DNA of 64,000 nucleotides from Sphingobacteriales bacterium 44-61. GTDB taxonomy: Bacteria > Bacteroidota > Bacteroidia > Chitinophagales > Chitinophagaceae. A program made the position numbers and the translations under genes. The stretch's first letter is position 1. Every line of letters starts with the position of its first letter. The notes below the pieces were generated by a model. It worked only from the letters and a program-made list of their open reading frames with translations, was not told the origin of the DNA and did not search any database. Location: NCBI GenBank assembly GCA_001898405.1, contig MKTW01000002.1:311719-375718 (forward strand). The letters run 5' to 3'. This document shows, piece after piece, positions 59,535 to 64,000 of the stretch.

Positions 59535-61451
59535 TCAGCGTGAAAACGCATAATTAATTCCGCCAGTCAGCCAACGTCCAGGCATTTGCGCTCCCAATAA
59601 ATCACTATACCTGGTATCAGCAATATTGTCAACCCGCACAAATATATTCAATTTCCGTTGCCACGTGTAAAATGCGGCCCTTGCATTGAAAACAAAATAA
59701 TTTTTATCAAGCATTGCGTGAATAGCTGGCGCTTCCTGCGCAGCTCTGTCTTTATAAATTCCATTCACACTTATTAAAAACCTGCTGAATGCATACTCAA
59801 CAAAGAAATTGGCCATGAACCGCGCGTGTGAAGAAACATAAAATGACGGTGTGATCTCACTGCTCGTGCTTTTCAGCCAAACCAATCCTGCTCCTGCATA
59901 TACATTATTATCACCCTGAAGTTTTTGCTGGTACTGAATATCCAGTTCAGCACCGCTGGTATTTACTTTTGCAATATTTTTTGCCAGTGCATACGTTCCT
60001 CCTGGTACCAGATTATCTTTTCTTGGCATATCTGCATAAGAAGTGGTCACATAATCGATCAGCTTGCGGTGAAAACGCTGAAAGAAAGTGCCACCGATCT
60101 TTAATGCCTTGCCTGCAAAATAATCGGCTCCTGCTTCATAGCTGAAAGAACGCTCTGCTTCCAGGTCAGGATTGCCGATACGCCCGCTCGCCACAGATGG
60201 CTTATTATAATTATTGTATCGTTCTGTAAAATCCGCATCCCGGATCGTTTTACCCGCACTGCCGCGGAAACGGACGGATTTTAATTTATATGCCATGCTA
60301 ACTTGTGGCACCAACTCAGCACCTGAACGTTCATTCCAGTCGAGACGGAGCGCCGGATTAATGGTAAACCCTTGCATGAAAGAATGATTCAGTAAAAAGA
60401 AAACCCCTCCCTGCGGCACATCGTGATTACCTCTGTCGTTGGAACGTATTTCTTTATTGATGAACTGCATGCCGCTTACCAGTGAAGTTTGCTGCCCCAG
60501 TTTCCACTCATCGGTCACCGTGGCTTGCAGCATGCGGCTGGTACTGGCATTCGCAATCGATACCTTATTATATGCATAATCATCTTTCACGTCTTTGTAA
60601 CCGGCGTCAATATTTACACGGTGATTAATACCGGTATAGGAAAGACGAAGTTGCGTCCATACAGTACGCACTTCTTCGCTGGCAGTATCGCTCAGGAAAG
60701 TGGTATAAAAATTCTGGGCAGCAAAATCCCTGTTGTCATAAGCGCCGCGTACAGACAATTGCCAACGCTCACCCAGAAACTGGCTGAATGATAAAGAAGC
60801 GGTATTGGCATGTACATATCCCCTGGTGCCTCTTTGCAATTGTCCATCTGTATTATTGCTCAGCCAGCCTCCGCTTACAGCAGTGTTGCCGGCCTGGTAA
60901 AAGCCGCCGATATTGGCCGTCGCCAGATCATATTCACCACCGGATACCTGGCCTTGCAGTTGCAGTTTCTGCTGATTGCGTTTTGCCGCAAAAGTCTTGG
61001 TGATCACATGCACCACACCACCCACAGCTTCCGAGCCATAAATAGCAGAGGAAGCACCTTTAAGCACTTCGATCCTGTCTATCTCTGCAGGAACAATCGG
61101 AATATAACTGCTGAAGTGACCGGTATTCGGATCATTGATACGCACGCCATCCAGCAATATCAATACCTGCTGGAAAGTGCCGCCTCTCAATACGATATCG
61201 CTCTGTGAACCCATTGGCCCGCGCATTTGCATTTCGATGCCGGGCAAATAGCGCAGCAGTTCATCAACAGAATGAACAGGAAGGTTTGCAAATGAATTTC
61301 CTTTGAAGGTTATGATGTTGCGGCCGGTTTGCGAAACAGGTTTGGGTTGAACAGAAGCAGTGACTGTAACAGGATCGAGCAGTAACTCAGTGTCCTGGGC
61401 TCCCGCATATGCAGCGATAGCCAGTGCACAAACAGTTGTTATGGTTTTCAT
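59535..61451 (-). CDS. TonB-dependent receptor, BtuB-like
   Basis: Signal peptide (ITTVCALAIAAYAGAQ), TonB-box-like DPVTVTAS, then the plug (VDELLRYLPGIEMQMRGPMGSQSDIVLRGG, VLILLDGVRINDPN and RIEVLKGASSAIYGSEAVGGVVHVI) and a 22-strand barrel, ending WLTGGINYAFSR. The plug and overall length (638 residues, without an N-terminal carboxypeptidase-like domain) resemble BtuB/vitamin B12 or siderophore receptors more than SusC. No B12 riboswitch was seen upstream. A TATTTTTG box (61456-61463) on the minus strand ends four bases before this ATG, so the mRNA may be nearly leaderless. Substrate uncertain. Confidence 0.93.
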   Translation of the reverse strand: MKTITTVCALAIAAYAGAQDTELLLDPVTVTASVQPKPVSQTGRNIITFKGNSFANLPVHSVDELLRYLPGIEMQMRGPMGSQSDIVLRGGTFQQVLILLDGVRINDPNTGHFSSYIPIVPAEIDRIEVLKGASSAIYGSEAVGGVVHVITKTFAAKRNQQKLQLQGQVSGGEYDLATANIGGFYQAGNTAVSGGWLSNNTDGQLQRGTRGYVHANTASLSFSQFLGERWQLSVRGAYDNRDFAAQNFYTTFLSDTASEEVRTVWTQLRLSYTGINHRVNIDAGYKDVKDDYAYNKVSIANASTSRMLQATVTDEWKLGQQTSLVSGMQFINKEIRSNDRGNHDVPQGGVFFLLNHSFMQGFTINPALRLDWNERSGAELVPQVSMAYKLKSVRFRGSAGKTIRDADFTERYNNYNKPSVASGRIGNPDLEAERSFSYEAGADYFAGKALKIGGTFFQRFHRKLIDYVTTSYADMPRKDNLVPGGTYALAKNIAKVNTSGAELDIQYQQKLQGDNNVYAGAGLVWLKSTSSEITPSFYVSSHARFMANFFVEYAFSRFLISVNGIYKDRAAQEAPAIHAMLDKNYFVFNARAAFYTWQRKLNIFVRVDNIADTRYSDLLGAQMPGRWLTGGINYAFSR

Positions 61452-61543
61452 CCGGCAAAAATATTGGGAAAAAAAACATAAACGATCAAAAAAGTTTTGG
61501 GAAAACGACTGATTGACGAATACAGGAGATCAATTATTGAAAA

Positions 61544-62137
61544 TTATTTATGTCTAGCCTGAAGCACCTGCTTCACATCTTCCAGCGAAAAACCTTTTGC
61601 CCGCAGCAACACCATATAATGAAACAGAAGATCAGCCGCTTCATCCAGGAAACGTTTATCGTCATTGTCTTTTGCTTCGATCACCAGCTCCACCGCTTCT
61701 TCACCTACTTTTTGCGCTACCGCATTAATGCCTTTCCCGAACAAGCCGGAAGTATAGGATTTGCCGGAGCGGTCTTCATAGCGGTTGCGGATCGTTTCAC
61801 TCAGCACCTGCAGGAAGTCCTGCCGGTTCTCTTCATTGAAACAGGTATCAGCCCCCGTGTGGCATACAGGCCCCAGCGGTTTTGCTTTGATCAGCAGAGT
61901 ATCATCATCACAATCTGCAGCAATGCTTTCCAGCAAAAGAAAATTCCCGCTCTCCTCTCCTTTTGTCCATAACCGCTGCTTACTGCGGCTATAGAAAGTC
62001 ACTTTTTTTAACTGCCGGGTTTTTTCCAGTGCTTCTTCATTCATAAATCCCAGCATCAGCACTTTGGCCGTGGCGCTGTCCTGCACTATCACAGGAACAA
62101 GCCCATCACTGTATTTGGAGAAATTGATCTGCATCAT
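61544..62137 (-). CDS. hisIE: Bifunctional phosphoribosyl-AMP cyclohydrolase / phosphoribosyl-ATP pyrophosphatase
   Basis: Second and third steps of histidine synthesis in one 197-residue chain. HisI part (residues 1-110) holds LMLGFMNEEALEKTRQ, FYSRSKQRLWTKGEESGN and DCDDDTLLIKAKPLGPVCHTGADTC (metal Asp/Cys ligands). HisE part has YTSGLFGKGINAVAQKVGEEAVELVIEAKD and LLFHYMVLL. Fusion in this order is the rule in Bacteroidota and enterics. It is three bases after hisF and forms the end of the operon seen here. Confidence 0.96.
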   Translation of the reverse strand: MMQINFSKYSDGLVPVIVQDSATAKVLMLGFMNEEALEKTRQLKKVTFYSRSKQRLWTKGEESGNFLLLESIAADCDDDTLLIKAKPLGPVCHTGADTCFNEENRQDFLQVLSETIRNRYEDRSGKSYTSGLFGKGINAVAQKVGEEAVELVIEAKDNDDKRFLDEAADLLFHYMVLLRAKGFSLEDVKQVLQARHK

Positions 62138-62140
62138 ATT

Positions 62141-62899
62141 TTATTTTCTTACAGGAATATTTTTATCAGCTAAAAATTTTTTAAGTTCAGGTATACCTAT
62201 CTCTTTAAAGTGGAACACACTTGCAGCCAGGGCTGCATCAGCAGCAGCTTCGTTGAATACATCTGCAAAATGCTGCATGGTACCGCCGCCGCCGCTTGCA
62301 ATTACAGGAACAGGCAGTTGAGTAGCCAGTTGGCGGGTGATGGATAAAGCAAATCCCGATTTTGTTCCATCATGGTTCATGGATGTCAATAATATTTCAC
62401 CAGCGCCGGCATCCACCGCCTGCTTTGCCCAATCGATGCACTTAAGGTCCGTTTTGGTCCTTCCTCCGGTAAGATAAACATACCATTCACCATCTCCTTC
62501 CTGGCGGGTATCAATTGCCAGCACCACGCACTGACTGCCGAATTCTTTTGCGAGCTCGCCAACGAGGGCAGGATTTTTAACCGCTGCCGTATTCACAGAT
62601 ATTTTATCCGCCCCATTCTGCAGCAGCAAATACACATCATCGACACTGCTGATACCACCGCCCACAGTAAAAGGTATATTCACCTGGCGCGCCACTTTGC
62701 TGACCAGTTCTGAAAGCGTTTTTCTTCTTTCATGCGTAGCTGTAATGTCAAGAAAAACCAATTCATCAGCTCCCTGGCTGGCATACAAGGCAGCCAGTTC
62801 TACCGGATCACCGGCATCTCTCAACTGAACGAAATTCGTTCCCTTTACAGTCCGCCCGTCTTTTATATCCAGGCAGGGTATAATGCGCTTAGTTAACAT
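62141..62899 (-). CDS. hisF: Imidazole glycerol phosphate synthase cyclase subunit
   Basis: Closes the imidazole ring with ammonia from HisH. ATG 62899 gives 252 residues, with the (beta-alpha)8 barrel ends: [17 protein letters not shown] (catalytic Asp11-type), [13 protein letters not shown], and [15 protein letters not shown] (Asp130-type) and IASGGGG at phosphate sites. Starting at 62959 would lengthen it into hisA. It overlaps the end of hisA by 11 bases, which suggests translational coupling. Confidence 0.96.
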   Translation of the reverse strand: MLTKRIIPCLDIKDGRTVKGTNFVQLRDAGDPVELAALYASQGADELVFLDITATHERRKTLSELVSKVARQVNIPFTVGGGISSVDDVYLLLQNGADKISVNTAAVKNPALVGELAKEFGSQCVVLAIDTRQEGDGEWYVYLTGGRTKTDLKCIDWAKQAVDAGAGEILLTSMNHDGTKSGFALSITRQLATQLPVPVIASGGGGTMQHFADVFNEAAADAALAASVFHFKEIGIPELKKFLADKNIPVRK

Positions 62900-63617
62900 C
62901 TTCTGCAAATTGTTTAAGCTCTTCAAGACTGATCCTGTTCTCATAGATCGCTTTCCCAACGATCGCTCCGCGGCAACCGATCTCTTTTAACCGGTACAGA
63001 TCATCCAGGGATGATACACCGCCGCTGGCAATAAACCAAAGTGAAGGGAAACGCTCCAGTATCTCCTTATATAATACTGTAGATGGGCCTTCCAGCTTTC
63101 CATCCTTGCTTACATCGGTACAAAACAATTGCTGTATCCCTTTCCGGCTATATTGCCCGATAAAATCGAATACACTGATTGCCGTTGTTTCCATCCATCC
63201 ATGAATGGCAATCTTTTTTTCTTTTACATCAGCACCAAGCATAAATTTTTCTGCGCCGAAATGAAGCAGCCATTTTTCCAGTTCCGCTTCATTCTTTACA
63301 GCGATGCTGCCAACTGTTGCCCAACGGGCGCCCGAATCAAATACCAGTTGCACATCTTCCTGGCTGTTGATGCCACCGCCGAAATCAATTTCAAGGGATG
63401 TGTTGGCCGCGATCGCTTCCAGCACTTTCCAGTTCTTTACGGCTTTTTGCCGGGCTCCATCCAGGTCAACCAGGTGAAGGCGGCGCAGGCCGGCTGCTTC
63501 AAATTGTTTGGCAACTTCCAGCGGCTGTTCATGATAAGTTGTTTGCTGACTATAATCGCCCTGCGTCAGCCGCACGCATTTTCCATCTATAATATCTATG
63601 GCCGGAATGATCTGCAT
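62889..63617 (-). CDS. hisA: ProFAR isomerase
   Basis: HisA converts ProFAR to PRFAR, two genes before HisF acts. The 242-residue barrel has [20 protein letters not shown] at the start (Asp8-type acid), [13 protein letters not shown] and [15 protein letters not shown] (Asp129-type), and [10 protein letters not shown] at the phosphate site. The halves are similar, as in all HisA. It overlaps hisF by 11 bases and follows the GNAT gene by three bases. Confidence 0.96.
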   Translation of the reverse strand: MQIIPAIDIIDGKCVRLTQGDYSQQTTYHEQPLEVAKQFEAAGLRRLHLVDLDGARQKAVKNWKVLEAIAANTSLEIDFGGGINSQEDVQLVFDSGARWATVGSIAVKNEAELEKWLLHFGAEKFMLGADVKEKKIAIHGWMETTAISVFDFIGQYSRKGIQQLFCTDVSKDGKLEGPSTVLYKEILERFPSLWFIASGGVSSLDDLYRLKEIGCRGAIVGKAIYENRISLEELKQFAEDVN

Positions 63618-63620
63618 AAC

Positions 63621-64000
63621 TCAGTTAAATCGTTTTTCCATTTTGATGAATTCAATATCTTTCTTCCACCAGCTTTCCCCGGTAGTGTACATCCCGAAGC
63701 GTTCATAAAAGCCGCGGGCAGATGCCCGCGCATTGCACCAGATCAGTTGCTTTCCTTCTTTTTCCGCCTGCTGTATCACATAATCCAACAATTGCGCCCC
63801 GTACCCTTTGCCCTGCTGGTTGGCCAGGGTGGCAAATTTGCGGAACTGGGTAGCATTCTCCTGCTCAAATAAAGACACCACAGAGACCAGCTTATCGTTA
63901 ATATATAATCCAAGATGCCTGCCTTTATTATCTTCCGGCAATTGCACATAGCTGATCTCTTCCTCCGGATACATTACCTGCTGGCGGATCTTCAAAATAG
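63621..64000 (-). CDS. GNAT-family N-acetyltransferase, 5' end beyond the window
   Basis: About 126 codons are visible, open to the right edge. The frame ILKIRQQVMYPEEEI continues past the apparent TTG, so the true start is outside. Acetyl-CoA is bound by the GKGYGAQLLDYV motif (RxxGxG/A-type). ASARGFYERFGM marks the C-terminal GNAT strand. The protein is of the ElaA-like small family; substrate unknown. It may be an unrelated passenger of the his operon, as it lies three bases before hisA. Confidence 0.82.
   Translation of the reverse strand, partial: ILKIRQQVMYPEEEISYVQLPEDNKGRHLGLYINDKLVSVVSLFEQENATQFRKFATLANQQGKGYGAQLLDYVIQQAEKEGKQLIWCNARASARGFYERFGMYTTGESWWKKDIEFIKMEKRFN

Noticed and set aside
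61452-61543. B12 riboswitch upstream of the BtuB-like receptor
   Set aside because: Upstream sequence is short and AT-rich and shows no B12-box-like motif.
1-64000. CRISPR arrays, prophage or integrase genes
   Set aside because: No regularly spaced repeats, no cas, integrase or transposase motifs were found by reading.

Overview
The window reads as a chromosomal segment of a Bacteroidota bacterium, most likely family Chitinophagaceae. The signs are: -7 boxes of the Bacteroidota sigma type (TAnnTTTG), secreted proteins ending in type IX secretion (T9SS type A) sorting domains, many small outer-membrane beta-barrels, an orphan FtsX-like ABC permease, a plant-type glutaminyl cyclotransferase, an HU-CCDC81 domain protein and a release factor 2 gene with the classical +1 frameshift. 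No rRNA, tRNA, CRISPR array, integrase or complete insertion sequence was seen. Most genes look like ordinary housekeeping and envelope genes.

Layout. 1-5.4 kb: a CBM48 lipoprotein-like or secreted protein (cut by the window edge) overlapping a double retropepsin-like protease gene, then DUF1801, VOC, a shortened AraC regulator, Ku, and a divergent MATE pump. 5.4-11.3 kb: MscS-type channel, small aspartic protease, outer-membrane protein, TauE/SafE permease, DUF1080 protein, HAD hydrolase. 11.5-16.2 kb: membrane pyrophosphatase, then a BlaI-type repressor with its M56 membrane protease. 16.2-17.8 kb: a gene-poor stretch with decayed-looking sequence, an extremely AT-rich block and a cluster of small hairpins. 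17.8-22.5 kb: pyrimidine genes (pyrE; pyrR-pyrB) mixed with Nudix, coaD and a thioesterase. 22.6-24.7 kb: three tandem small beta-barrels, each with its own terminator. 25-28.9 kb: proline/glutamate catabolic pruA, prfB, amidohydrolase. 29-38.2 kb: T9SS cargo, dienelactone hydrolase, LemA plus M48 protease, M43 protease, glutaminyl cyclotransferase, ABC permease.

38.2-44.5 kb: a methyltransferase, then a three-gene operon (large TPR protein, TonB-receptor-like barrel without plug, HU-CCDC81 membrane protein) that could form a trans-envelope assembly. This is the best candidate for an undescribed system here. 44.6-52.7 kb: DoxX, YbgC thioesterase, M50 protease, PBP4, CinA, 2-oxoacid dehydrogenase E2, DUF2490 and an unknown conserved-looking protein. 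52.8-59.4 kb: S9 peptidase, EamA transporter, dolichol-phosphate-mannose synthase-like transferase, epsilon-type exonuclease, a 42-residue lipoprotein and an orphan NarL regulator. 59.5-64 kb: a BtuB-like receptor and the end of a histidine operon (hisA, hisF, hisIE) behind a GNAT gene cut by the window edge.

At the nucleotide level, several genes have a TAnnTTTG box only 6-30 bases before the ATG, which implies very short leaders. Two kinds of interspersed repeat are visible: a CTCCCGGCT-type repeat present three times, once inside the E2 coding sequence, and a 28-bp-arm hairpin built of CTTTGTG units. All functions are from sequence motifs read by eye; no database search was possible.
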